Source: Geomicrobium sp. JCM 19038 (GTDB lineage: Bacteria; Bacillota; Bacilli; Bacillales; Marinococcaceae). Taken from it: DNA of 64,000 bases. The notes below the pieces were generated by a model. The model was given only the letters and a program-made list of their open reading frames with translations, was not told where the DNA came from and made no database searches. The DNA is taken from positions 1 through 64,000 of the forward strand of contig NZ_BAXA01000017.1 of the NCBI RefSeq assembly GCF_000698125.1, given 5' to 3'. Positions 44,474 through 53,286 of the stretch are shown piece after piece (within the stretch, counting starts at the first letter, position 1; every line of letters begins with the position of its first letter). The position numbers were made by a program, and so were the translations under genes.

Positions 44474-46357
44474 CTAATCGAGTATGCTGTACTTTTTCAT
44501 CTTACGCCATAAGGTTGTTCTAGAAATTCCAAGTTCTTCAGATACTTTCGATTTATCCCCTTGGTGTTCAAGCAGTAACTTTACGATGTTACTTTTCTCG
44601 TGTTCTGTTAAATCGATGTGTTTAAGACTTGTCTTTTCTTCTTGCCTTGTGAGTGTTCCGGAGGTGTTTAATGAAATAAATTCTGTAAGGGTTTCATTAA
44701 ATGATTCAATAAGCACCATCGTAGTTGAGTTAGGAGGTGCTAAAGCAGTCAGTCGCAAAACAAAATTCTCTAATTCTCGAATATTCCCTGGCCACGTGTA
44801 CTCTTGCAATAACGCCTGATTTGCATTCACCATATCTCTTGCTTGTGTTTCGTCAATGCCATTTTGAATGAGCAAATGTACGAGTATAAATAAGATATCT
44901 TTCAAGCGTTCCCTAAGTGGTGGAATTGTAATGTTAAGTACATTGATTCGGTAGTATAAATCTTCTCGAAACTCACCTCGGTGGATAAGTTCGAGCAACG
45001 ATTTATTTGTGGCGGCGATAATTCGTACGTCCAAAGGGACGATTGTTTGACCGCCTAAACGGATAATCTCTTTCTCTTGCAGGACACGCAATAAGCGAAC
45101 TTGTAATTCTAAAGGAATCTCTCCAATTTCATCTAAAAAGATGGTTCCGTTTTGCGCTAATTCAAAGTATCCCGCTTTGCCATTCTTACGAGCACCTGTA
45201 AATGCACCTTCTTCATAACCGAACAATTCACTTTCTAGAATATTGGAAGGTATGGCAGCACAGTTCACCGGTAGAAACGGACGATCTCTACGCTCACTTC
45301 TCATATGAACGCTATGCGCTAACAACTCTTTACCTGTACCCGTTTCACCATAAATGAGAATGGGCGCATCAGAATTCGTCGCATATTGAATGGACTTCGC
45401 AACGACCTTTTTCATGACCGTCGATTCATGTACAATATTCGCGAATTTGTACTTCGAATGTAAGGTTACTCGTTTTTTGTGGAGGCGATTTGTTGAACGA
45501 TCACTCAGCGTTACTAAATGACCATAAATCCGTTCTTGGTAAGTAATAGGAAAACTTTGGATTTTACTGTTATACGATTCTTTTTTAATCAACGAGGAAT
45601 TAGGCATATGGATCAAATCATGAATAAACTTCCCTACAATTTCTGCTTTTGACATGTCTTTAAAAAACATGAGAGCAGCATGATTCACGTCTAATACAAT
45701 GAAATCTTGATCAACAAATATTGCGGGTTCGGTTTTAATATCGAATAACGTTTTCACTAATTGTGTGTTCATGATTGCATTTTTTTTGGAGATAGCAAAT
45801 TGAAACGCTTTCATGATTTCAGCTCGAAGTGTATCTAAGCTATACACAAGCGTATTCGGAAATTCTAACTGTTTTGCAACATCACAGATTGATGAGGTTG
45901 AAACGACGGAGTGGATTCCTTGCTCTTTCACTTTTTTCACTTTTTTATAAGCGTCATCCATATTGTCACAACGATAATCCGTAATCTCAATATCTAATAA
46001 TAGTTGATAGCTATAAAGATCATAGCCATGATCACGATAAAAGATTGTAGCTATCTGATCACCGTACGCTTTTGCCTTGACTAATGAGCGCACTAAGTCT
46101 GCTTCAGAAAACTTCAAAGAGTATACAGGAACAAGTTGCGTTAGTTCTTCGAATTCTTCAACAATAAAATCTAAATGTGCACCACTTGTGATGACTAAAT
46201 CATAATCAATCATTTTATCGACCGTGATGTGCTCCCAAACGTTACCGAATTCTACTTCTAGAACGACAAGCTTCATCGGAATGTTTAAGAGCTCACTCAC
46301 TTCATAAAAGAGATGTGAAAAATTCGAATGAGTAATGACCAACGTATTAACGACCAA
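44474..46357 (-). CDS. Sigma-54-dependent transcriptional activator, PrpR_N type
   Basis: About 627 residues. Start taken as TTG 46357 (GGGTGA 6 nt upstream); a TTG two codons earlier is possible. Domains: PrpR_N sensor (about 1-185), PAS (about 205-290), sigma-54 AAA+ (about 310-545) with Walker A GETGTGKE, the sigma-54 loop GAFTGA and GTIFLDEIGEIP, then Fis-type HTH (KSKVSEELGISRTTLWRKM). Such activators bind an upstream palindrome and open RNA polymerase-sigma-54 promoters when the sensor detects its acid. It sits between the TRAP/itaconate operon and the lyase gene and probably activates the former from the 44389-44423 palindrome. Confidence 0.92.
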   Translation of the reverse strand: MVVNTLVITHSNFSHLFYEVSELLNIPMKLVVLEVEFGNVWEHITVDKMIDYDLVITSGAHLDFIVEEFEELTQLVPVYSLKFSEADLVRSLVKAKAYGDQIATIFYRDHGYDLYSYQLLLDIEITDYRCDNMDDAYKKVKKVKEQGIHSVVSTSSICDVAKQLEFPNTLVYSLDTLRAEIMKAFQFAISKKNAIMNTQLVKTLFDIKTEPAIFVDQDFIVLDVNHAALMFFKDMSKAEIVGKFIHDLIHMPNSSLIKKESYNSKIQSFPITYQERIYGHLVTLSDRSTNRLHKKRVTLHSKYKFANIVHESTVMKKVVAKSIQYATNSDAPILIYGETGTGKELLAHSVHMRSERRDRPFLPVNCAAIPSNILESELFGYEEGAFTGARKNGKAGYFELAQNGTIFLDEIGEIPLELQVRLLRVLQEKEIIRLGGQTIVPLDVRIIAATNKSLLELIHRGEFREDLYYRINVLNITIPPLRERLKDILFILVHLLIQNGIDETQARDMVNANQALLQEYTWPGNIRELENFVLRLTALAPPNSTTMVLIESFNETLTEFISLNTSGTLTRQEEKTSLKHIDLTEHEKSNIVKLLLEHQGDKSKVSEELGISRTTLWRKMKKYSILD

Positions 46358-46401
46358 AAACAATCACCCTTCCAAAATTATGTTATGAATGGAGAGATCT
46401 T

Positions 46402-47232
46402 ATGAGTATTGCTTACCTTTTTGTTCCTGGTTCAAGTGAAAAGAAAATTGCAAAAAGTTTCGAAAGTAAGGCAGATGTTGTTATTATTGATTTAGAAGAT
46501 AGTGTCAAAATAGAAGAGAAAGTTGAAGCGAGACGATTAATCTCTACAGCAGTTAACAACATACCCAATCATAAGAAACGTACATTCTTACGGGTGAATG
46601 CCATGAATACCCCTTGGATTCAAGAAGACATCTCACTTGCCCAACAGTTAAAACTTGATGGTATTATGATACCAAAAGTTGAGGAAGCAAGTGACATCAT
46701 TTGGGCTCAAAACCAAACCGAACTTGAAATTATCCCGCTTATAGAATCAGCTAGAGGAATTCTTAACCTTAAAGACATTATTCTCGCAAGCACAACAACA
46801 AAACGCATTGCGTTCGGGTCTGTTGACTATGCATTAGACATCGGAGCGGAGTGGACCGCTGAAGGAGAAGAACGGAAAATCGCAATGAACACGTTAGTTT
46901 TACTATCACGATACTATAACTTAGAACCTCCAGTAGATGCGGTCTACCCCGACATTCATGATCAAGAATCGTTGCAACGTGACGCCAAATTTGGAAAGCA
47001 ACTCGGTTTTTTCGGGAAAATGGTCATTCATCCAAAGCATATTGACTGGGTAAACCACGTCTATCAACCTTCTAAAGAGCAAATTGAATGGTGTCAATTA
47101 GTCGTGCAAGCCTATGATGATAACAATCAAGACGGTGCGTTTCAATTAGACGGTAAACTCATTGATTTGCCCATTTACATGAAAGCTAAGCGAACACTCG
47201 CCATGGTCAACAGACAACTAGTCGATCACTAG
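46402..47232 (+). CDS. ccl: CitE-like (HpcH/HpaI family) acyl-CoA lyase, citramalyl-CoA lyase type
   Basis: 276 residues: AYLFVPGSSEKKIAKSF, ADVVIIDLEDSV (acidic metal ligand), RVNAMNTPW, MIPKVEEASDI, IIPLIESARGILN, RIAFGSVDYALDIG and KMVIHPKHIDWVN, all CitE-family marks. It is divergent from the activator and completes the set CoA-transferase, hydratase, lyase, which cleaves (S)-citramalyl-CoA to acetyl-CoA and pyruvate in itaconate degradation. Methylmalyl-CoA is an alternative substrate. Confidence 0.84.
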   Translation: MSIAYLFVPGSSEKKIAKSFESKADVVIIDLEDSVKIEEKVEARRLISTAVNNIPNHKKRTFLRVNAMNTPWIQEDISLAQQLKLDGIMIPKVEEASDIIWAQNQTELEIIPLIESARGILNLKDIILASTTTKRIAFGSVDYALDIGAEWTAEGEERKIAMNTLVLLSRYYNLEPPVDAVYPDIHDQESLQRDAKFGKQLGFFGKMVIHPKHIDWVNHVYQPSKEQIEWCQLVVQAYDDNNQDGAFQLDGKLIDLPIYMKAKRTLAMVNRQLVDH

Positions 47233-47429
47233 TACCGTGTGGAAATGACCTCTATGACAGATGGTTACAATCGCATAACAACCAGTACTCTTCACCTTAC
47301 AATGTTGTATGAACAATTTAGCATTCGTCTAATCATCCGTTATAGTTCAAATCTGATACTGGCTATCAACCAGCTTAAGAATCTGATTATAACCATCATT
47401 CTCTATGGAGGTCTATTCATAATTACAGC

Positions 47430-47465
47430 AAGACGCCAGCCTAAGAAAAGCTGGCGTCTTACGTT
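47430..47465 (+). terminator. Probable terminator after the lyase gene
   Basis: AAGACGCCAGC / GCTGGCGTCTT, 11-bp stem, 9-nt loop; followed by ACGTTT, a weak T run, about 200 bp after the stop codon. Confidence 0.6.
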
Positions 47466-47474
47466 TATCTTTCT

Positions 47475-47880
47475 CCACTGAACCAATCACAACCATTATG
47501 CAAACTTAGCCATAAAGTAAAAGGACACAGTAATCAACGTGCTTAGCGTCCAATGTGGAGACACTGTCACTTGTTGACCGGTTAAATTGTAAAGATTCGT
47601 AAAATTCACTCTTCCCAGAAAGATAGAATAACATTAGCACGAGTATGTACGGACTTAATGAACTAATAATCGTGATGATTTTATTCGTATCAAGCACGAG
47701 CGTTAAGATGAGCACAAGACTCATAAATAGATAACTAGGACAAGGTCAATGACCGGTCCAAGATACTTTCCACACAGATGGTAAAGGACCTTCTTATGAT
47801 TCTTTACATTTAACTGATCACCGAGTCGAACGAGGTGGTAACCGAGAATGCAACTAAATCGCTGTTATGTCGTTAGTCGC
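47475..47880 (-). pseudogene. Decayed partial duplicate of the ykvI-type transporter gene
   Basis: This segment aligns base for base, at high identity, with 49018-49490 and 49742-49780 of the intact gene and its downstream flank. It carries internal deletions: roughly 90 bp corresponding to 49288-49380 is missing near 47736, and about 250 bp corresponding to 49491-49741 is missing near 47850, plus several indels. A short frame beginning MSLVLILTLVLDTNKI survives, and matches the parent gene before diverging. Not functional. No ribosome site. Confidence 0.88.
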
Positions 47881-47884
47881 CAAT

Positions 47885-47915
47885 CAAAAAAGAGCCTCAT
47901 AGGCTTGAGGCTCTT
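47885..47915 (-). terminator. Terminator (duplicated copy)
   Basis: Minus strand AAGAGCCTCA / TGAGGCTCTT followed by TTTTTTGATTGG; homologous, with its flanks, to the terminator at 49776-49808. Now serves the histidine phosphatase gene. Confidence 0.85.
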
Positions 47916-47989
47916 AACAGAACTTATTATTTACGGAGTGCCATACCAGATTAAAAATGTTTGTAAGCATTGACCTGACTAATAGAAAA

Positions 47990-48529
47990 TCACCATACCC
48001 TTTGATACTTCCATTGATCTCTTTCATAGATAAGTTGAAAAATATCAGGGTTACGAAGCCCTTGCCAGTCTGAGAAGTCAAACTCCCCAATCGTCTTTAA
48101 TAACAACGACAATACTACTCCGTGTGTAACGACAACCGTATTACCAGAGTGCTGTTCTTTGACGTGCTCTATGACTTCCACGATTCTATTCTGAGCTTCA
48201 ACACTCGATTCTCCACCCTCATATTTCAATTCCATATCTTCAAATGTCGCTTGTAATTTCTCTAGCCAGTCCGGTTCATTCTTCGTGCTTAACACGCGTT
48301 CTGACAACAAAGTCGTTGTTTCTATTGAAAGCTTGTTTTGCCTAGCAAATGGCTTAATCGTTTGGAATGCACGCTCATATGGACTAGAAATGATGTGACT
48401 TATATTCTTGTTTTTAAAAAATTTCGCTACCTCAAGGGCTTGATTACGCCCTTGAACTGTAAGCTCTGCTTCTGGCGCCTGTCCTTTAGCTTCACAATGC
48501 CTGACTACATAGATTACACGAATGTTCAT
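47990..48529 (-). CDS. Histidine phosphatase family protein (phosphoglycerate-mutase-like)
   Basis: About 179 residues. Catalytic signature YVVRHCEAKG, a variant of RHG in which Cys follows His, with the second-shell Arg/Glu in SSPYERAFQT, and the second catalytic His in VVVTHGVVLSLLL (about 140). Broad-specificity phosphatase fold; substrate not predictable. Sits between the decayed and intact transporter copies. The ATG at 48529 has GAGGGGT just upstream. Confidence 0.85.
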   Translation of the reverse strand: MNIRVIYVVRHCEAKGQAPEAELTVQGRNQALEVAKFFKNKNISHIISSPYERAFQTIKPFARQNKLSIETTTLLSERVLSTKNEPDWLEKLQATFEDMELKYEGGESSVEAQNRIVEVIEHVKEQHSGNTVVVTHGVVLSLLLKTIGEFDFSDWQGLRNPDIFQLIYERDQWKYQRVW

Positions 48530-48568
48530 CACCCCTCACACTAGAATTGTTCAAACATCAACATTAGA

Positions 48569-49645
48569 CTAAGGTTGCAAAGTCTGACGTCCTCTCTTAC
48601 TCGTTCTCACAATATTAATGATCAGACTCACAATCACAATAAACCCAATGTACCCTAATAATGGGTAAACGGTATTTACAAGATCCACAAAACCGATAAA
48701 GCCAAAGCTTAAACCGAGAATACATGTAACTACGACCGCTCCTCTGTAACCATTCGTTTTCGGCTCAAAAAAGCGTACTAAGAACGTGTAAAAAGAAGTA
48801 GCTGCTGTACTATAAATCATCATGAGTAAACCAAGTGCCATGAAGAACCCTACAACTGGGTTGAATTCATTAGCCAATAAGAGAATTGGCATTTCAGCTT
48901 GGTGAACGCGGTCTAAGTTCAAGTAAACCCCTAACGCTACAATAATCGCAATGACCCCTAGGGCAACCCCACCTAAGATCGCACCATTCCGAACGCCTCT
49001 CTTATCTTTTTCAACTGAACCAACGACAACCATAATGGCAAATCCGACCATAAAGTTAAAGGATACGCTAATTAACGTACTCAGCGTCCAATGCGGAGAC
49101 ACCGTCAATTGTTGACTTGCTAAGCTTTCGAGAGTCGCAAAATTGGCTTGGCTCGCAAAGATTGAATAAATAACGATAATAAACAGTAGTACGAGTATGT
49201 ATGGACTTAACGAACTAATAATGGTGATGATTTTATTCGTATCAAGCACAAGAGTTAAGATGAGCACAAGACTCATAAATAGATAACCCCAAATTGGCGC
49301 AAGACCGAACGATTGCTCAAATAGCGAACCACTCCCAGCAATCATAATGGCGCCTAGTCCAAACAAGAAAAAGGTTAAGACAAGGTCAATCACCGGTCCA
49401 AGATACTTTCCACACAGATGATAAAGGACCTTCTTATGGTTCTTCACATTTAACTGATCACCTAGTCGAACGAGGTGGTAACCGAGAATCGGCAACAAAA
49501 TCATCGTAACGGCCGTACCGACAATTCCCCACACACCGTGACTTACAAAGAATTGCAACATCTCTTGCCCTGAAGCATAGCCCGCACCAACAACCGCGCC
49601 CACATACACCCCAGCAACACGTAGCGTCGTCTTCACTGCCTTCAA
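48569..49645 (-). CDS. YkvI-family membrane transporter
   Basis: 358 residues with about ten hydrophobic helices, matching B. subtilis YkvI-type proteins: AGVYVGAVVGAGYASGQEMLQFFVSHG near the N-terminus, an unwound-helix-like glycine-rich segment as in APC/LeuT-fold carriers, and YSTAATSFYTFLVRFF near 275. Substrate unknown; an amino-acid or amine symporter is plausible. This is the intact copy; a degraded duplicate lies at 47475-47880. Confidence 0.84.
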   Translation of the reverse strand: MKAVKTTLRVAGVYVGAVVGAGYASGQEMLQFFVSHGVWGIVGTAVTMILLPILGYHLVRLGDQLNVKNHKKVLYHLCGKYLGPVIDLVLTFFLFGLGAIMIAGSGSLFEQSFGLAPIWGYLFMSLVLILTLVLDTNKIITIISSLSPYILVLLFIIVIYSIFASQANFATLESLASQQLTVSPHWTLSTLISVSFNFMVGFAIMVVVGSVEKDKRGVRNGAILGGVALGVIAIIVALGVYLNLDRVHQAEMPILLLANEFNPVVGFFMALGLLMMIYSTAATSFYTFLVRFFEPKTNGYRGAVVVTCILGLSFGFIGFVDLVNTVYPLLGYIGFIVIVSLIINIVRTSKRGRQTLQP

Positions 49646-49775
49646 CTCCTTATGTACACAAAACTCTACGCATACACTTACAATTATAATTCTCTATATA
49701 ATAAATATTTAAATAATACTTTACTATTTTATTATTTAAAGTCAACTAAATCGCTGTTATGTTGTTAGTAGCCAA

Positions 49776-49808
49776 TAAAAAGAGCCTTATATGCCTAAGG
49801 CTCTTTTC
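49776..49808. terminator. Terminator downstream of the helicase gene
   Basis: AAGAGCCTTA / TAAGGCTCTT stem with 6-nt loop, T runs on both strands (TTTTTATTGG on minus). Confidence 0.88.
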
Positions 49809-49845
49809 TAAAAGTGAAGTTCATTTGGTTTCCTACCACTATCTA

Positions 49846-52725
49846 TTATCCAGCATCAATCAAATAACGATACAGATGATGTTCAACGGGTTCTTCGAGT
49901 TGAATATTCACATGGACAATTGGCTTTTGATCTGTACCTTCACCTATTGTCGTCTGAATTGCTGTTTCTTCTTGACAGATCCCTTTACCTAGATAATAAA
50001 AGTCAGTACCTTCAGCTTTATCTTTTTTCACAAAGATATGGAGATCAATACCTAGTTGATCAGCATTCAATATCGTACTTACTTCAGGAGAACTCTTTTT
50101 CCTATTGCGCTTCGTACTCCACTGAAAAATATCTCTACTTATAAACTCCTCTTGATAATTTATACTGTCCTCATCATCTTCTGCCTTGTGATAATCAACA
50201 AAAATTGGGCACGTTCCATGCTTTGTTTTGTATCCATACACAGTTGATGATTCATCCTTATCCCAGTTCAACAATTTACACGCATCTCTTCTAGAATACT
50301 TTTGATTAATTGTTAATGGTCGCTCTTTATCGTAACGGCTACTTTTCGCTTTAGCACAGTGAACTAAATCTACCAACATCTCTTTAAAAAAAGAATTGTT
50401 TCTTATACTAGTCCCTAAACTTTCATTAAATGAATAACAATCATTATCCATCTCAACAACTGGCTTGTTGCCATACTTCGATTTATCTCGATCAACAAAG
50501 AACGATAAATTTAATATTCTCTCCACTGAGCGTATAGTCTCTTCATCAACATAAATTTCAAGCTCGTTTAACAACGCTTCATAGTTTTGTTTCGTAACAG
50601 AGAAACGATCTAGCAACAGATCTAATAAATAAATTTCATGTTTTCGCTTTCCATTTAACACTTCTGCTGAAAGCATAGTTAAAACAGCTTGTTCATATGC
50701 TGACAACACCGGAATGTCTTCTTTCATCTTCAATAGAAAGTGGTAGTAGTTATCATTTTTATTCGCTATCACATAAGGGTCTACTGAACGATGATCAACA
50801 AAGTCCTTTAACCAAGGTGCCCTACCTAATCTGTTTTTTAGCTCCTCAAACGCATTCTTTAATATCGTTTGTTTTGTAAGGTTCGTCGCATCAATTGCAT
50901 TGTAGATTCGTTGCTTGGCTATATATTCAAAGTTAATTGTCGAGACTCCACTTATATAACTCGTATCTTTTACACTCCTACGGACATTATCTTTATTTTG
51001 TGAGCGATCTCCAGATAAAGCAATTGGAATCAAATAATTATTTTGGTAATTACCAATGAAATCAATGACTGTCACATAATCCTTTGATGCATGTTTTCTT
51101 AAACCTCTACCTAGTTGTTGAATAAAAATGATACTAGACTTTGTCTGTCTTAACATGACAACTTGATTAATGCTTGGGATATCGATACCTTCGTTGAAAA
51201 TATCAACTGTGATTAGGTAGTTGATGTCACCATCTTCTAATCTTTTCACTTGTTTTTCTCTTTCAAGAGCACTTGTCTCTCCTGTTAATGCGACACTAAG
51301 ATATCCCATCGTTGTTAGAGCTAATGCCAATTCTTTAGCCTCTTCTTTTTGACTACAGAAAATTAACCCTCGCAATTTCTGACCTGAGTATCCGTAGTAA
51401 AATATTTTCTCTATAATATGTTTTACTCGTTCTTCAGTGACTAGCTTAACCGCTAATGTTGCATCTTCAAGTACATGACCATCAACCTCTATATCAGTCA
51501 CACCGAAATAGTGAAATGGACAAAGCATGTCTTCTTCTAAAGCTTCTTGTAGTCGAATTTCATAGGCAATATTATAGTCAAAGAGTTCGTACAGGTTGTA
51601 ATGATCGGTTCGATCAGGAGTTGCTGTCATGCCTAACATAAATTTAGGAGTAAAATAATTGATTACGTTTATATAAGACTGCGCACCAGCCTTATGTACT
51701 TCATCAATTAAAATATAATCAAACTCACCCGGCTCGAAACCTCGTAAATTCTCATCTTTAGAAAGAGTCTGAATCATAGCGAACACATACTTTGCATTAG
51801 ATTGTTTTACAGAACCACCTATAATTTCAAAGTCTTCATCTTTGCCACCAAGTACCTTTTTATAATCACTCATCGCTTTCTTCAGAATTTGCTCACGATG
51901 AACGACGAAAAGCATTCGCTTTGGCTTAAATGCTCTTACATCAAATGCAGATAAATAGGTTTTCCCCGTACCTGTTGCTGATACAACTAACGCTTTGCTG
52001 TTGTCTGCTTCACGAACCGATTGAATTTCAGTCAAAGCGCGCTCTTGCATTTTATTTGGTGTAATCGTATATATAATATCTGATTGTTTATAAATATTCT
52101 TTGCCTCTGCAACTCGAGAGATTACCTCAGTTTGCTTAATTAATTCGTATTCCTTTTTATAACTTTGGATCCATGCATCGTTTAAGAGTGTTGATTCTTC
52201 CCAAATATTCATGAACTCAGAAATAAATTGATCAACAATATCCCCGTTTTTAAGAGAGTGGAGCTTAATATTCCACTCATGGTTAACTTTTAATGCTTTT
52301 GCAGTTAAATTAGAGCTTCCAACAATCAGCGTATAATGAGAGTTATGTTGAAAGATATAGCCTTTCGCATGAAACCCTTCGACGTTAGTAATCCTAACTT
52401 CCACATTCGTTAGTTTCATAAGTTCTTTAAATATTTCTGGTTTGTTAAAATATAGATAGTTAGATGTAAGAATTCTACCTTTAATACCCTTTGCTTTCAG
52501 ATCCAGCAAATGAGATTTCAACATCGCTAAACCGCTCTCTGTGATAAAAGCAACAGAGAACATAAACGATTGACTTTTTTCAAGCTCTTCAAGAATACTA
52601 GTGAGAACACGCTGCTGATCTCTGTTCACTAGAAACTGAGGATCATAATTCGCTGCTTTCTCATATTCTTTATCTATAAAACCCTTATGTAATGAGGCCT
52701 CTAAGTTATTCGTAAAATCCCCCAC
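49846..52725 (-). CDS. PLD-like/SF2 helicase fusion with C-terminal DUF3427
   Basis: 959 residues. The N-terminal phospholipase-D-like region (about 30-190) contains GFHAKGYIF and GSSNLTAKAL, the HxK-type nuclease half-site. The superfamily 2 helicase follows: Walker A SATGTGKTY (about 250), DEVH box ILIDEVHKAG, GMTATPDRTD, motif V NEGIDIPSINQVVML and motif VI QLGRGLRKH. The C-terminal third is DUF3427-type, with an HLYRYLIDAG end. GTG start. This architecture resembles restriction-type or anti-phage nuclease-helicases. A Nudix hydrolase gene ends 7 bp upstream, and such pairs recur. DNA-processing role inferred; no methylase is present. Confidence 0.87.
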   Translation of the reverse strand: MGDFTNNLEASLHKGFIDKEYEKAANYDPQFLVNRDQQRVLTSILEELEKSQSFMFSVAFITESGLAMLKSHLLDLKAKGIKGRILTSNYLYFNKPEIFKELMKLTNVEVRITNVEGFHAKGYIFQHNSHYTLIVGSSNLTAKALKVNHEWNIKLHSLKNGDIVDQFISEFMNIWEESTLLNDAWIQSYKKEYELIKQTEVISRVAEAKNIYKQSDIIYTITPNKMQERALTEIQSVREADNSKALVVSATGTGKTYLSAFDVRAFKPKRMLFVVHREQILKKAMSDYKKVLGGKDEDFEIIGGSVKQSNAKYVFAMIQTLSKDENLRGFEPGEFDYILIDEVHKAGAQSYINVINYFTPKFMLGMTATPDRTDHYNLYELFDYNIAYEIRLQEALEEDMLCPFHYFGVTDIEVDGHVLEDATLAVKLVTEERVKHIIEKIFYYGYSGQKLRGLIFCSQKEEAKELALALTTMGYLSVALTGETSALEREKQVKRLEDGDINYLITVDIFNEGIDIPSINQVVMLRQTKSSIIFIQQLGRGLRKHASKDYVTVIDFIGNYQNNYLIPIALSGDRSQNKDNVRRSVKDTSYISGVSTINFEYIAKQRIYNAIDATNLTKQTILKNAFEELKNRLGRAPWLKDFVDHRSVDPYVIANKNDNYYHFLLKMKEDIPVLSAYEQAVLTMLSAEVLNGKRKHEIYLLDLLLDRFSVTKQNYEALLNELEIYVDEETIRSVERILNLSFFVDRDKSKYGNKPVVEMDNDCYSFNESLGTSIRNNSFFKEMLVDLVHCAKAKSSRYDKERPLTINQKYSRRDACKLLNWDKDESSTVYGYKTKHGTCPIFVDYHKAEDDEDSINYQEEFISRDIFQWSTKRNRKKSSPEVSTILNADQLGIDLHIFVKKDKAEGTDFYYLGKGICQEETAIQTTIGEGTDQKPIVHVNIQLEEPVEHHLYRYLIDAG

Positions 52726-52732
52726 GTATCAA

Positions 52733-53134
52733 TCAGTCCTCTTTACCATGCAGAGTAATTTTTTCTATTGCTGGTATGTCCGCAGGCGCCCAATCTAAAT
52801 CACTTAATTCACTACGATCTAACCACTTTATATCGATATGTTCAGTTAATACTGGTGATCCCTTTTTTAGTGAACAATAAAATGTTGTTAAATGTACGGT
52901 GCCAAAGTCGTATTCGTAAACTGTCGTGTCAATCTCAGCTCCAATCTCCACTTCACATTTCATTTCTTCTTGGATTTCACGATACAAAGCTTCTTTTGGC
53001 GTTTCCCCTTTTTCAATTTTGCCTCCAGGAAATTCCCACTTCATTGCAAGCGTTTTTGTGTTACCACGTTGTGCACACAATATCTTGTTGTCTTCTTCTA
53101 TTACTGCCCCAACGACATGGATGTTTTTCTTCAT
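52733..53134 (-). CDS. Nudix hydrolase, MutT-like nucleotide pyrophosphohydrolase
   Basis: 133 residues. Nudix box GGKIEKGETPKEALYREIQEEM (about 36-58), following the Gx5Ex7REUxEE rule with Met at the last glycine position. Opens NIHVVGAVIEEDNKILCAQR as in MutT/8-oxo-dGTP or (deoxy)CTP pyrophosphohydrolases. First gene of a two-gene unit with the helicase 7 bp downstream, suggesting a joint function in nucleotide or nucleic-acid surveillance. Confidence 0.9.
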   Translation of the reverse strand: MKKNIHVVGAVIEEDNKILCAQRGNTKTLAMKWEFPGGKIEKGETPKEALYREIQEEMKCEVEIGAEIDTTVYEYDFGTVHLTTFYCSLKKGSPVLTEHIDIKWLDRSELSDLDWAPADIPAIEKITLHGKED

Positions 53135-53241
53135 TTTATACTACCACCTAGTTTATATTGTAGTTTTATAGTAATGAATCTATTTTATAAACTCAATACT
53201 TAACGATTATCATGTAAGCCCTTAGACAAGAATTATTGTAC

Positions 53242-53281
53242 AAAAAAGTGAACTGCCATGACTTCATAGCAGTTCACTTTT
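53242..53281 (-). terminator. Terminator of rlmCD
   Basis: AAAAGTGAACTGC / GCAGTTCACTTTT stem with a 12-nt loop; six further T on the minus strand. Confidence 0.92.
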
Positions 53282-53286
53282 ATCGA

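Noticed and set aside
47239-47481. 80-codon plus-strand frame after the lyase gene
   Set aside because: No ribosome site, low-complexity composition, and it runs through the terminator hairpin.
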